NCBI GenBank assembly: GCA_023431185.1 | Contig: JAEYXS010000089.1 | Coordinates: forward strand, 1 to 32,522 | DNA: 32,522 nt | Direction: 5' to 3' | DNA from: Verrucomicrobiota bacterium | Lineage (GTDB): Bacteria > Verrucomicrobiota > Verrucomicrobiia > Limisphaerales > JAEYXS01 | Shown here: one piece after another, positions 6,041-14,078 of the stretch | Position numbering within the stretch: position 1 is the stretch's first letter | How the letters are laid out: the number at the start of each line of letters is the position of its first letter | Position numbers and translations under genes: made by a program | The notes under the pieces: generated by a model | Told to the model about the DNA's origin: nothing | Databases searched by the model: none | The model's input: the letters and a program-made list of their open reading frames with translations, nothing else

Positions 6041-8806
6041 ATGACCAGCACGCAGATCCGCCAGTCGTTCCTCGATTTCTTCAAGTCGAAGCAGCACACC
6101 ATCGTCCCGTCCTCCAGCCTGATGCCGGACAGTCCGAACCTGCTCTTCACGAATGCCGGCATGAACCAGTTCGTGCCCATCTTCCTCGGCGAACGCAAGG
6201 CCGACGTCTCTCAATGGGCAGGAGTAGTGCCGTCCAGTGACACCCGTGCAGCGGATACGCAGAAGTGCATCCGCGCCGGTGGCAAGCATAATGACCTCGA
6301 TGACGTCGGTCTGGACACCTATCACCACACGTTCTTCGAGATGCTCGGCAACTGGTCCTTTGGCGATTACTTCAAGAAAGAGGCGATCGACTGGGCATGG
6401 GAACTCATCACCCAAGTGTGGAAGTTCCCGACGAACCGCATCTACGCCACGGTCTATAACCCGGACAAGTCGAAGAATGATCCGAGCGAGTTCGACCAGG
6501 AAGCTTGGGACATCTGGGCCGGCCATTTCCGCGCTGCCGGGCTTGATCCCGCCGTGCATATCGTCAACGGCAACAAGAAGGACAACTTCTGGATGATGGG
6601 CGAGACCGGTCCCTGTGGTCCTTGCTCCGAACTGCACATCGATCTGACGCCGACCGGTGATACCAAGGGTGCCTTGGTGAACAAGGGTTCCGCCGAGTGC
6701 ATCGAGATCTGGAACCTCGTGTTCATCCAGTTCAATGCGAACCCGGACGGCACGTTCTCCCCGTTGCCCGCAAAGCACGTGGATACCGGCATGGGTTTCG
6801 AGCGTGTCACCAGCATCATGCAGGGCACGAAAGGCTTTAAGGATTTCGTCAATGCCAAGATCTCCAACTACGAGACGGACATCTTCCGTCCTATCTTTGA
6901 CGAGATCGAGACGTTGAGCGGGATGAAATACGGCTCGACGTTGCCCCAGGCCGGTTCCACGGGTGACACCGAGCAGGAGAAGATCGACGTGGCCTTCCGC
7001 GTCATCGCCGACCACATCCGCACGCTGAGCTTCGCCATTGCCGACGGCATCCAGCCCGGCAACACGGACCGCAACTACGTCCTCCGCCGCATCCTGCGCC
7101 GCGCCGTCCGCTACGGCCGCACGCTCGGCTTCCAACAACCCTTCTTCTACAAGCTCGTGGACGTCCTCGCTGTGCATTTCGGCGATGTGTTCCCGGAAAT
7201 CCGCACTAAGAAAGCGCATGTTCAAGAAGTGCTGAAGCGCGAGGAAGAGGCGTTTAACCGGACGTTGGATAAGGGGTTAAAATATTTTGAGGAAATTGCA
7301 TCTAAAGAGTTGGCTGGCACTAGTTGGACTCGATCTACGATTAATCCTAACGCTCAACCGATGTTATTGAGCGGCAAAATGGCGTTCATTCTGTATGATA
7401 CTTACGGCTTTCCATTCGACCTTACCGAATTGATGGCACGCGAACGCGGTCTGACCGTTGATAAAGCAGGTTTCGAAGCCCTGATGGAGAAGCAGCGTGA
7501 GCAGTCACGTATAAATCAAAAGAAAACCGTCATCGAACTCTCACAAATCGAAACACAAACGCCCACGAAGTTCGTCGGCTTCGATTCCCTGAACACCGAG
7601 GCGAAGGTCGTGGAAGTCATCGAGTTGAAGGACAAGACTGCCGTCGTTCTCGACACCACTTCCTGCTACGCCGAGATGGGCGGCCAGTTGGGCGATACCG
7701 GTGAATTGACCGGCTCCGGCCAGCTCTGGCGTATCGCAGACACGAAGAAGACCGGCAACACCTTCCTGCACTTCCTCGAACAAGGCGATGCTCCCGCCGT
7801 GGGTGCGAGCGTGACCTTGGCCGTCGATCCGGCGCGCCGTCACGCCATCGAGCGTCATCACAGCGTCACGCACTTGCTCCACTGGGCCTTGCACGAAGTC
7901 GCCAGCAAGGAAGCCTCGCAAAAAGGTTCCGCCGTGGGACCGGACAAGCTGACGTTCGACTTCAACAGCGCACCGCTCACCCCGCAACAAGTCGCGGACA
8001 TCGAGAAGCTCGTGAACGAGCGCATCGTGGAGAACGCTCCGGTGAGCTGGATGGAGGTCAAATACAGCCACATCAAGGATCGCAAGGACATCATGCAGTT
8101 CTTCGGCGACAAGTATGGTGATTGGGTGCGCGTCGTGCAGATTGGCGGCAAAGCGACAGCCTTGGATGGTTACTCCATGGAACTCTGCGGCGGCACCCAT
8201 GTGCGCGGCACCGGCGAGATCGGCCTCTTTCGCATCAACAGCGAATCCGCCGTCTCCGCGGGCGTGCGCCGTATCGAAGCCGTCGCCGGCCTCAGCGCCT
8301 ACCAGATCGCCCGCGAACAAGCCGAACTCCTGAAGACCCTCGCGGGCAAACTCAACACCCCGCTCGCCGAGATCGAGAAGAAGGTAGATGCCATGCTCGC
8401 CCATCAGAAAGAGCTGGAGAAAACCCTCAAGGCCGCCGCCCAACGCGAAGCGGCGCAGACCGCGAAGAGCCTGCTCGGCAAGGTGCAGAACATCAACGGC
8501 ACCCCGCTCATCGCCGCGAACGTCGGCAATGCCGATGGCGACACCGTCCAGACCATCGTGGACGCGATCAAAGCCGACTTCCAAGGCGTGATCGTCCTCG
8601 CCGGTGTGAACAACGGCGCCGTGGCCATCATCGCCGCCGTCACGCCTGACTTCACCGCCAAAGTGCAAGCCGGCAAGATCATCCAAGCCATCGCCCCCAT
8701 CGTCGGCGGCAAAGGCGGCGGTAAGCCGGATAACGCGCGTGGTGGTGGTAAAGATGCCAGCAAGGTCAATGAGGCCTTGGAAAAGGTGAAGGGATTGTTG
8801 GGTTAA
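6041..8806 (+). CDS. alaS: Alanyl-tRNA synthetase
   Basis: The 921-residue product is a full-length AlaRS, which charges tRNA-Ala with alanine in the cytoplasm. The catalytic domain opens with the Leu-Phe-Thr-Asn-Ala-Gly-Met-Asn-Gln-Phe signature (about residue 37) and the His-His-Thr-Phe-Phe-Glu-Met-Leu-Gly-Asn-Trp block (about 96). The editing domain has the zinc pair of His-x-x-x-His (about 605) and Cys-Gly-Gly-Thr-His (about 715). It ends in a DHHA1-type C-Ala domain with the glycine-rich Gly-Gly-Lys-Gly-Gly-Gly-Lys-Pro segment. It is somewhat longer than the usual 875 residues. Codons about 405-506 (roughly 7255-7560) are visibly more AT-rich than the rest. The gene ends at a strong terminator. 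Confidence 0.98.
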   Translation: MTSTQIRQSFLDFFKSKQHTIVPSSSLMPDSPNLLFTNAGMNQFVPIFLGERKADVSQWAGVVPSSDTRAADTQKCIRAGGKHNDLDDVGLDTYHHTFFEMLGNWSFGDYFKKEAIDWAWELITQVWKFPTNRIYATVYNPDKSKNDPSEFDQEAWDIWAGHFRAAGLDPAVHIVNGNKKDNFWMMGETGPCGPCSELHIDLTPTGDTKGALVNKGSAECIEIWNLVFIQFNANPDGTFSPLPAKHVDTGMGFERVTSIMQGTKGFKDFVNAKISNYETDIFRPIFDEIETLSGMKYGSTLPQAGSTGDTEQEKIDVAFRVIADHIRTLSFAIADGIQPGNTDRNYVLRRILRRAVRYGRTLGFQQPFFYKLVDVLAVHFGDVFPEIRTKKAHVQEVLKREEEAFNRTLDKGLKYFEEIASKELAGTSWTRSTINPNAQPMLLSGKMAFILYDTYGFPFDLTELMARERGLTVDKAGFEALMEKQREQSRINQKKTVIELSQIETQTPTKFVGFDSLNTEAKVVEVIELKDKTAVVLDTTSCYAEMGGQLGDTGELTGSGQLWRIADTKKTGNTFLHFLEQGDAPAVGASVTLAVDPARRHAIERHHSVTHLLHWALHEVASKEASQKGSAVGPDKLTFDFNSAPLTPQQVADIEKLVNERIVENAPVSWMEVKYSHIKDRKDIMQFFGDKYGDWVRVVQIGGKATALDGYSMELCGGTHVRGTGEIGLFRINSESAVSAGVRRIEAVAGLSAYQIAREQAELLKTLAGKLNTPLAEIEKKVDAMLAHQKELEKTLKAAAQREAAQTAKSLLGKVQNINGTPLIAANVGNADGDTVQTIVDAIKADFQGVIVLAGVNNGAVAIIAAVTPDFTAKVQAGKIIQAIAPIVGGKGGGKPDNARGGGKDASKVNEALEKVKGLLG

Positions 8807-8851
8807 TAACTAACGCCGAATCAGAGTTCGGTGCTCCCAATCTAAAAAACT

Positions 8852-8878
8852 AAGCCCTGATTTCGGTCAGGGCTTTTC
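8852..8878. terminator. Bidirectional intrinsic terminator
   Basis: A 9-bp stem (AAGCCCTGA pairing with TCAGGGCTT, loop TTTCGG) follows alaS. Read on the plus strand it runs into TTTT. Read on the minus strand the stem is followed by AGTTTTTTAG. The hairpin can therefore stop transcription of alaS and also of the minus-strand gene whose TGA lies inside the stem. Confidence 0.85.
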
Positions 8879-9103
8879 CATTTTCAGCAATCTGTTTGCA
8901 GGCAAACGTCCGTTAGAATGTCTCATTGCCAGCACCGAGCGGGCTGTCTTGAGACTGAAGCGGCATCGTTCTTGAGGAGTCATCGCGAAGAAAAGGGCGT
9001 GCTGCCACAGTTCGCTTTCATCCACGCCCCGCATTCCCTTCAAGCGGCGGTAGATGCGGGCGGCACGATCGTTTTTAGATTTGGCCCCGGTAATCTTCGG
9101 CAC
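8867..9103 (-). CDS. Small uncharacterised protein
   Basis: The frame encodes about 78 residues from a GTG at 9103; the frame stays open to 9220, and an ATG at 9034 is the shortest option. The product is basic and helical-looking, with Asp-Arg-Ala-Ala-Arg-Ile-Tyr-Arg-Arg-Leu near the start and Ala-Met-Thr-Pro-Gln-Glu-Arg-Cys-Arg-Phe-Ser-Leu later. No family is recognised. Two things suggest it is real: amphipathic protein-like composition, and a stop codon sitting exactly in a terminator stem that has a U-run in this direction. The start is uncertain. Confidence 0.45.
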   Translation of the reverse strand: MPKITGAKSKNDRAARIYRRLKGMRGVDESELWQHALFFAMTPQERCRFSLKTARSVLAMRHSNGRLPANRLLKMEKP

Positions 9104-9161
9104 GCAGCTAACATGTCCTGAATAGACCCCGGAGGCAAGCCCCCTTCCCTCCGCCTCGGAC

Positions 9162-9190
9162 TCGACAACTCCGCAGCGCCTGCCTAGATT
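9162..9190 (+). promoter_or_regulatory. Promoter for the 9238 membrane-protein gene
   Basis: TCGACA (9162-9167) and TAGATT (9185-9190) are separated by 17 bp, matching a housekeeping-sigma promoter with start near 9198. The same TAGATT -10 box occurs in front of tRNA-Cys, which supports it as the local consensus. Confidence 0.5.
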
Positions 9191-9237
9191 CGGCCAGCCG
9201 TTACAAATATCAACCCACATCCAGATTTGGGAACCCT

Positions 9238-9897
9238 ATGATCCGGCTCATCCTCCTCATCATCGTCCTCTGTCTCGCGCTCGTTGGCGGCGTCGCCGTG
9301 GTGCTGCACCACTACTTCGGCTGGAAAGGCCTGGTCGCCTACCCTTTCCTCCTCATCGCCGTGTTGTGGGTGGGCAAGATCGTCATCGGCCGGATGATCA
9401 AAAAATTCTTCCTCAGCCTTTTCTCGGCCAAATCCCGCGTGCTCCGTGAAGCCACCATGACGGTCCATTCCGTGACCGCCATCCCCATGCCCAAGCTGGA
9501 ACCGGCGGATGACCATGAACACGGGGATGAGGACGAAGCTCACGACCATGAGCACGAACCCGATGAAGACGACGGCCCCCGGCACTACTACCAGGTAGAT
9601 GTGACCATCACTCCAAAGGGCGAGGACCGCGTCTGGGAGCCCGGCGAATTCATCCTTACCTCTGACCGCATCAAGAGCCTCGAAGAACTGGAGGAGGGCG
9701 GCAAAGAACTTGGCAACACTCACGAAGTCCAGATCTGGAACGGCACCGCCTTTGGCCCGGATGAAGATGGCAAATATCCCGGCACACAACGCCTTCTCAT
9801 CACCTTTGCCGTGAAGCCGAACTCGTCCAAAACCTGGCTGCACTACTACGATGAACCCATCGGCCTCGTGAATTTACCTGCGACGATTGATGTTTAG
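9238..9897 (+). CDS. Uncharacterised membrane protein with His/Asp-rich segment
   Basis: The 219-residue protein has two N-terminal membrane helices (about 2-25 and 32-52) and then a soluble part. Residues about 91-118 form a very acidic, histidine-rich tract (repeated Asp-His-Glu-His and Asp-Glu-Asp units). This could bind divalent metals or be a flexible linker. A beta-rich domain follows (Tyr-Tyr-Gln-Val-Asp-Val-Thr-Ile-Thr-Pro, then Glu-Phe-Ile-Leu-Thr-Ser-Asp-Arg-Ile). I do not recognise the family. The next gene starts 16 bp downstream, so the two are probably cotranscribed. Metal binding is inference from composition only. Confidence 0.75.
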   Translation: MIRLILLIIVLCLALVGGVAVVLHHYFGWKGLVAYPFLLIAVLWVGKIVIGRMIKKFFLSLFSAKSRVLREATMTVHSVTAIPMPKLEPADDHEHGDEDEAHDHEHEPDEDDGPRHYYQVDVTITPKGEDRVWEPGEFILTSDRIKSLEELEEGGKELGNTHEVQIWNGTAFGPDEDGKYPGTQRLLITFAVKPNSSKTWLHYYDEPIGLVNLPATIDV

Positions 9898-9913
9898 CTT
9901 TTGAAGCAAACCT

Positions 9914-10537
9914 ATGGACTGCAGTCGCGCCCGCACCAAAGATCCCGGCGAATGGCTGGAGACATGCCCGGAATTTTCCTGGCCGCTTGCCGAGAATATC
10001 CATGAATGGGTTCTCACATGGGAACCTGACCTCACCGAATCCATCAAGTGGAACATGCTCTGCTTCACCGGTCGCAAACTCGTCTGCGGCATCAGCGCGT
10101 GCAAGCAGCACCTCAGCATCGCTTTCTTTCGCGGCACGGAACTGCCCGACCCGGCCAGACTTTTCACTCCGCAAGAGAACAACACGAATATCCTGAGCAT
10201 CCGCCTCACCACACTCGATGGCTTCAACCGTGAAGCTCTTCGCGATCTCGTCCATGCCGCCGTGGCCCTCGATGCCGATCCTGAATCTGCTCCCGCCTCC
10301 AAGATGAAACGCGGCACTCGCCCCCCTTGGCCCATGCCCGATTACTTCGCTGCCGGTCTCAAAAAGAATAAAAAGGCGAACGAACACTTTCAAAAACTCT
10401 CCCCGTCCTGCCAACGTGAATACATCGTCTGGCTGGCCACCGCCAAACGTCCCGAAACGCAAGCCAAACGGCTCAAAGAAACCCTCGGTGCTCTGAGCAA
10501 AGGCTACAAATGGATCGACCGCAAGAAGGGCAGTTGA
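9914..10537 (+). CDS. DUF1801/YdeI-OmdA-like protein
   Basis: The 207-residue protein has an N-terminal DUF1801-like half (Ile-Lys-Trp-Asn-Met-Leu-Cys-Phe, with Leu-Ser-Ile-Ala-Phe-Phe-Arg-Gly) and a C-terminal YdeI/OmdA-type segment (about 140-205). That segment runs from Pro-Asp-Tyr-Phe-Ala-Ala through Phe-Gln-Lys-Leu-Ser-Pro-Ser-Cys-Gln-Arg-Glu-Tyr to Ala-Lys-Arg-Pro-Glu-Thr. YdeI relatives have been linked to bacteriocin protection and stress responses, but the biochemical role is unknown. No signal peptide is seen. It is probably cotranscribed with the upstream membrane protein and is followed by a large hairpin. Confidence 0.75.
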   Translation: MDCSRARTKDPGEWLETCPEFSWPLAENIHEWVLTWEPDLTESIKWNMLCFTGRKLVCGISACKQHLSIAFFRGTELPDPARLFTPQENNTNILSIRLTTLDGFNREALRDLVHAAVALDADPESAPASKMKRGTRPPWPMPDYFAAGLKKNKKANEHFQKLSPSCQREYIVWLATAKRPETQAKRLKETLGALSKGYKWIDRKKGS

Positions 10538-10557
10538 ACTGATTGACGCTTCCATTT

Positions 10558-10585
10558 CCCTCTCCTCCGTCGTCGGAGGAGAGGG
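10558..10585. terminator. Strong hairpin between convergent genes, REP-like
   Basis: A perfect 12-bp stem with a 4-nt loop (CCCTCTCCTCCG pairing with CGGAGGAGAGGG) lies between the convergent YdeI-like and glycosidase genes and abuts the TAA of the latter. The adjoining bases continue the pyrimidine/purine pattern (GGGAGAGGAGG). There is no T-run. It may end both transcripts or be a member of a dispersed repetitive palindrome family. Confidence 0.6.
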
Positions 10586-11596
10586 TTAGGGAGAGGAGGC
10601 ATTCCCACCCTTTTTTAGAAACACCCCCAGATGATTCCCTGAGGGCCGCTCCCGTCCGGGTATCCGCGTGTGTATCGGACAGTTCAGCAATTCCCACTTC
10701 CCCGGCTTGCTTTCCACCACCAAAGCCGTCGAACCGCCGCCATCCAGATTGATCGCAGAATACGCTCCGTGATCCACCAGCACCTGGATCAGCTCATCGT
10801 AGTCCATCCCCTCACTGTAAAACGGCTGGCGCCCATCCACCGCCACAAGGAAGAGCTTCGTGCCTTCTTTGTCGAAGCCGATGGCCGTGCGTGGCTCAAG
10901 TGAGTTCTTTTCCGGAATCGGCTCCGGCCCACGCTTCCCCTCGCGCACGAGAAAGATGTTGCCTGAGATGGCGTTGTAGATTTCGTTGGTCGGCCGGATC
11001 AAAGTAGGCCGGTTCTCCTTGCTCAGATACAGCGTCGGCGCATCCCACTTGCGCTCACCTTCGGTATAGATCGCGCCGCGCGAGGCAGCGATGCCATGGA
11101 CCGTGACCGCATCACCCGATCCTGGGTAAAAATCCCAAGGCGCATTGGAATACCATGGGGAAAAGAAATCTCCGTTCACGGCGAGCTGCACCTGAAACTC
11201 CCGTGCGAACTCGCTCGTCGTCCGTGCCGTGAGCGGATGCTTCTCGCCCGCCTTGCCCGGTGTGACCAGAAAACCAAGTCCGTCCATTTTCAGATCAACC
11301 GTCACCACATGGATGACGACCCGGCGCGGCACTTTGCGCACCTCCCGCACATAGGTGACCCCCTCAAAAAGCGTCTGCGTCACTGGAGCCGGTTGTGGGC
11401 GGAGATAATACCAGGCGGTGACCGTGCTGGAGGTCAAAGCCAGCCCGATGACCAGTGAGCTCAAGACGAGCAACCCAGTTTTCGGTTCCGGCCGTTGTTT
11501 CTTCTGGAACCAACGTTTCGCCAGCCACCAGGCAATGCCGACCGCACAGAGGAATCCGATCAACAGGAACCACAAATTCTGCGGCCAGCTATTCAC
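10586..11596 (-). CDS. Membrane-anchored phosphodiester glycosidase-family protein
   Basis: The 336 residues start with two membrane helices (about 7-27 and 42-62). The following domain matches the phosphodiester glycosidase family (NAGPA-like, formerly DUF2233), with an Ala-Val-Asn-Gly-Asp-Phe-Phe block near residue 140, Pro-Arg-Thr-Ala-Ile-Gly-Phe near 235, and the hallmark Asn-Leu-Asp-Gly-Gly-Gly-Ser-Thr-Ala near 285. The human homologue removes GlcNAc from phosphodiester-linked sugars. Bacterial members act outside the cytoplasm on unknown substrates or in exopolysaccharide modification. It starts with GTG, with a purine-rich Shine-Dalgarno overlapping the stop of the upstream Rrf2 gene, so translation is likely coupled. 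Confidence 0.78.
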   Translation of the reverse strand: MNSWPQNLWFLLIGFLCAVGIAWWLAKRWFQKKQRPEPKTGLLVLSSLVIGLALTSSTVTAWYYLRPQPAPVTQTLFEGVTYVREVRKVPRRVVIHVVTVDLKMDGLGFLVTPGKAGEKHPLTARTTSEFAREFQVQLAVNGDFFSPWYSNAPWDFYPGSGDAVTVHGIAASRGAIYTEGERKWDAPTLYLSKENRPTLIRPTNEIYNAISGNIFLVREGKRGPEPIPEKNSLEPRTAIGFDKEGTKLFLVAVDGRQPFYSEGMDYDELIQVLVDHGAYSAINLDGGGSTALVVESKPGKWELLNCPIHTRIPGRERPSGNHLGVFLKKGGNASSP

Positions 11597-11610
11597 AGGC
11601 GTAGGCCCCC

Positions 11611-12018
11611 TTAGATCGAATACTCCGAGGCTTGTTCGGTAAGTTTCTGGAAGTTGATGCTGTTCGCCGCATCGTTAAATACCGTGCTGAGCTGCTGCCA
11701 GACGCCACGCAACTCGGGCGGGCACTGCGGATCGTTCATCGCCGGCGTATCGAGCAGCGCCCCATGGATGCACCGCAGCACATCGCCCACCGTGATGTCC
11801 GCTGGCGGTTTGGCCAGCAGATAGCCACCCACCTTGCCCCGCACGCTCTTTACGATCTGTTGTGACTTCAGCTCGATGAGTATCTGTGTCAGATAATTCG
11901 CCGGTATCCCCTGCTCCGCCGCCAGCGATTCCACCCGTTGCGCCTTGCCCGAGGCATAATGCCGCGCCAGCCCGAACACGGCCCGCATCGCGTAATCACT
12001 TTTCACCGAGAGTTTCAC
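11611..12018 (-). CDS. Rrf2-family transcriptional regulator
   Basis: The 135-residue protein starts with the standard Rrf2 opening (Met-Lys-Leu-Ser-Val-Lys-Ser-Asp-Tyr-Ala) from a GTG codon. It has a winged helix with Ile-Pro-Ala-Asn-Tyr-Leu-Thr-Gln-Ile-Leu and the wing Val-Arg-Gly-Lys-Val-Gly-Gly-Tyr-Leu-Leu. Only two cysteines are seen, near residues 83 and 98, where IscR/NsrR-type Fe-S sensors carry three in this stretch. It may therefore bind no cluster, use another ligand, or sense cysteine-like metabolites as CymR does. It sits between the deacetylase and glycosidase genes on the same strand. Confidence 0.9.
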   Translation of the reverse strand: MKLSVKSDYAMRAVFGLARHYASGKAQRVESLAAEQGIPANYLTQILIELKSQQIVKSVRGKVGGYLLAKPPADITVGDVLRCIHGALLDTPAMNDPQCPPELRGVWQQLSTVFNDAANSINFQKLTEQASEYSI

Positions 12019-12062
12019 GCCGCCAATCTACGCATCCTTTGACAAGGGGCAAAGCCGTAAGA

Positions 12063-12929
12063 TTACTTTCCTTTCAACCCTTTCAGATACGCAAAGATCA
12101 GGTTGGGCAGATCCCGGCTGTAACCGCCTTCCAGCACGTTGACGGTCGGGATGCCCAGCTTCCGGATGCCCTCGCCCATCCAGAGAAAATCCTCCACCTC
12201 CAGCGTGCCTTGCGCCAGCGGGTCCTGCGCATACGCATCGAATCCCGCTGAAACGCAGATAAGGTCCGGCTTGAACTTGCCCATGTCCGCCAGAGCCTTT
12301 GCCAGCACCTTGCGCCATTCCTCCCGTGGCGTGTGTGGAGCCACGGGATAATTAAAACAATTATCCCCCACATTCTTCGTCCCCGTCCCCGGATAGCACG
12401 GATGCTGATGGATGGAGTAGAAGGCCGTGTTCGGTTTGCCCAGCAGGATGGCCTCCGTGCCGTTCCCGTGATGCACGTCGAAGTCATACACTGCCACCTT
12501 CTTGAACTTCTGCTTCTGCGCCTGCAACGCCGCGATGGCGATCTGGTTGAAATAACAAAAGCCCATCGCTTTGTTCTGCGTGGCGTGATGTCCTGGTGGT
12601 CGCAGGAGACTGAAGGACAGCTCACCCTTCTGCGCCAGTTCCAGCCCACGCAAAGCTCCCCCGATGGAGCGCTTCGCATGCTGGTCGATATCCTTGTGCG
12701 CCAGTGTATCCCCGTCAAAATCATACTTCGCCTCGGTGATCCGTTTGATGTGCGCCTCCGTATGCGCCAGCAGGATGGTTTTATCCTCCACCGCCACTGG
12801 CTTGTCCCACGTCAGCTTGAGCTCCTCCTGCCCACGCAGCTTCGTCAAAGTGTCCGTGATCCGCGCCGGCCGTTCTGGATGCCCATAGGACTCGTAACCC
12901 GTGCAACGTTCATCAGTGATCAGGTGCAT
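12063..12929 (-). CDS. Histone deacetylase-family (AcuC/acetylpolyamine amidohydrolase-like) protein
   Basis: The 288-residue protein is a zinc deacetylase of the arginase/HDAC fold. It has Arg-Pro-Pro-Gly-His-His-Ala-Thr (catalytic His pair, about 123-130), Tyr-Asp-Phe-Asp-Val-His-His-Gly-Asn-Gly with the Asp and His zinc ligands (about 163), Ser-Ala-Gly-Phe-Asp-Ala with the third ligand (about 248), and Glu-Gly-Gly-Tyr carrying the catalytic Tyr. Bacterial members deacetylate small molecules such as acetylpolyamines or proteins such as acetyl-CoA synthetase. The start at 12929 is chosen from the family's usual N-terminus (His-Leu-Ile-Thr-Asp); an AAGGAG lies about 12 bp upstream. It probably leads a three-gene unit with rrf2 and the glycosidase. 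Confidence 0.88.
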   Translation of the reverse strand: MHLITDERCTGYESYGHPERPARITDTLTKLRGQEELKLTWDKPVAVEDKTILLAHTEAHIKRITEAKYDFDGDTLAHKDIDQHAKRSIGGALRGLELAQKGELSFSLLRPPGHHATQNKAMGFCYFNQIAIAALQAQKQKFKKVAVYDFDVHHGNGTEAILLGKPNTAFYSIHQHPCYPGTGTKNVGDNCFNYPVAPHTPREEWRKVLAKALADMGKFKPDLICVSAGFDAYAQDPLAQGTLEVEDFLWMGEGIRKLGIPTVNVLEGGYSRDLPNLIFAYLKGLKGK

Positions 12930-13058
12930 AAGGGCATCATGCTCCTTCCATCGCAAAAACTCAAAACGGATTTATGTACTGCCCAAATAATGTCTAGAGC
13001 AACGGCTTGACGCCTCGACAAATGAAACCTCCATGGTTCAAACTCCGTCCTGTCACTT

Positions 13059-13982
13059 ATGAACCTCCGTCGCCTATTCTGTCTGCTGGTCATTTGCCTG
13101 AGCGTGCTGCTTCTTGTCCCTTCAATTTCTTTCTCACAGGAAAAGCAAAAACAGAAAAAAGCTGCTGCCCAAAAACTGCCAGACGGTGTCAAAATGCTGG
13201 CCGATCTCACCTACAAACAGGCGGGTGACACGGCCTTGAAGCTCGACCTGTATCTGCCCGAGAAAACAGAAGGTAAACTGCCCGTGGTCGTCTGGATTCA
13301 CGGCGGGGGCTGGAACAAAGGCAGCAAAGACCGTTGCCCCGCCGTCTGGCTGGTTCCCAAAGGCTTCGCCGTCGCCAGCGTGCAATATCGCCTCAGCACC
13401 GAAGCCCAATGGCCCGCGCAGATGGATGATTGCCGCGACGCCATCCGTTGGCTCCGCGACAACGCCAAGCAACACCAACTCGATGCCAAGCACATCGGAG
13501 TCTGGGGTTCTTCAGCAGGCGGACACCTCGTCGCACTCATGGGCACGCTCGACCTGCCTAAAGACGAAAAGACCTCCGCCCGCATCAAGGCTGTTTGCGA
13601 TTGGTTCGGCCCGAGCGATCTCCTGACCATGCCTGCGAATGTTGTCGGTAACGGTCGCACTGAAGAAGATGTCGCCAAATCCAACGGCGCCATCCTCCTC
13701 GGTGCCCCGATCTACAAAGTGCCGGACACCGCCAAACTCGCGAGCGCCCTCCATCAAGTCAGCAAGGGCGACGCTCCGTTCCTCATCATACACGGCGATG
13801 CCGACCCGCAAGTCCCGCTCGCGCAAAGCACACGTTTGCATGACAAGCTCAAGGAAACCGGTGTCCCGTCCGAGCTGGCCATCATCAAGGGCGGCGGTCA
13901 CGGCGGTCCGTTATTCAACACACCAGAGGTTCAGGCTCAGATTCTCAAGTTCTTCGAACGCGAATTGAAGCCGAAGAAATGA
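13059..13982 (+). CDS. Exported alpha/beta hydrolase (BD-FAE/esterase type)
   Basis: The 307-residue protein has a signal peptide (hydrophobic core about 6-24, ending Ser-Phe-Ser-Gln) and a short Lys/Gln-rich spacer. It then has an esterase domain with Ile-His-Gly-Gly-Gly-Trp-Asn (oxyanion loop, about 89), Trp-Gly-Ser-Ser-Ala-Gly-Gly-His (nucleophile, about 150), Gly-Asp-Ala-Asp-Pro-Gln-Val-Pro (acid, about 246) and Gly-Gly-Gly-His-Gly-Gly (His, about 285). This is a complete triad. It resembles the esterase at 5072-5989 in layout but is a distinct branch. Acetyl or feruloyl ester cleavage on polysaccharides is the likely role, inferred from the family. Confidence 0.85.
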   Translation: MNLRRLFCLLVICLSVLLLVPSISFSQEKQKQKKAAAQKLPDGVKMLADLTYKQAGDTALKLDLYLPEKTEGKLPVVVWIHGGGWNKGSKDRCPAVWLVPKGFAVASVQYRLSTEAQWPAQMDDCRDAIRWLRDNAKQHQLDAKHIGVWGSSAGGHLVALMGTLDLPKDEKTSARIKAVCDWFGPSDLLTMPANVVGNGRTEEDVAKSNGAILLGAPIYKVPDTAKLASALHQVSKGDAPFLIIHGDADPQVPLAQSTRLHDKLKETGVPSELAIIKGGGHGGPLFNTPEVQAQILKFFERELKPKK

Positions 13983-14078
13983 CCTGCACGGATGAGGTTT
14001 GCTGATAGGCAACTTGCGCCCGTGATAGAGCAATTTCCGTAAAGCCACAGTTACCCCGCTGCCGTCTGTTAGGGGTAT

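Noticed and set aside
6026..8686. Large minus-strand frames opposite alaS
   Set aside because: Their products are Asp/Val/His-rich shadow translations with no motifs, and alaS is certain.
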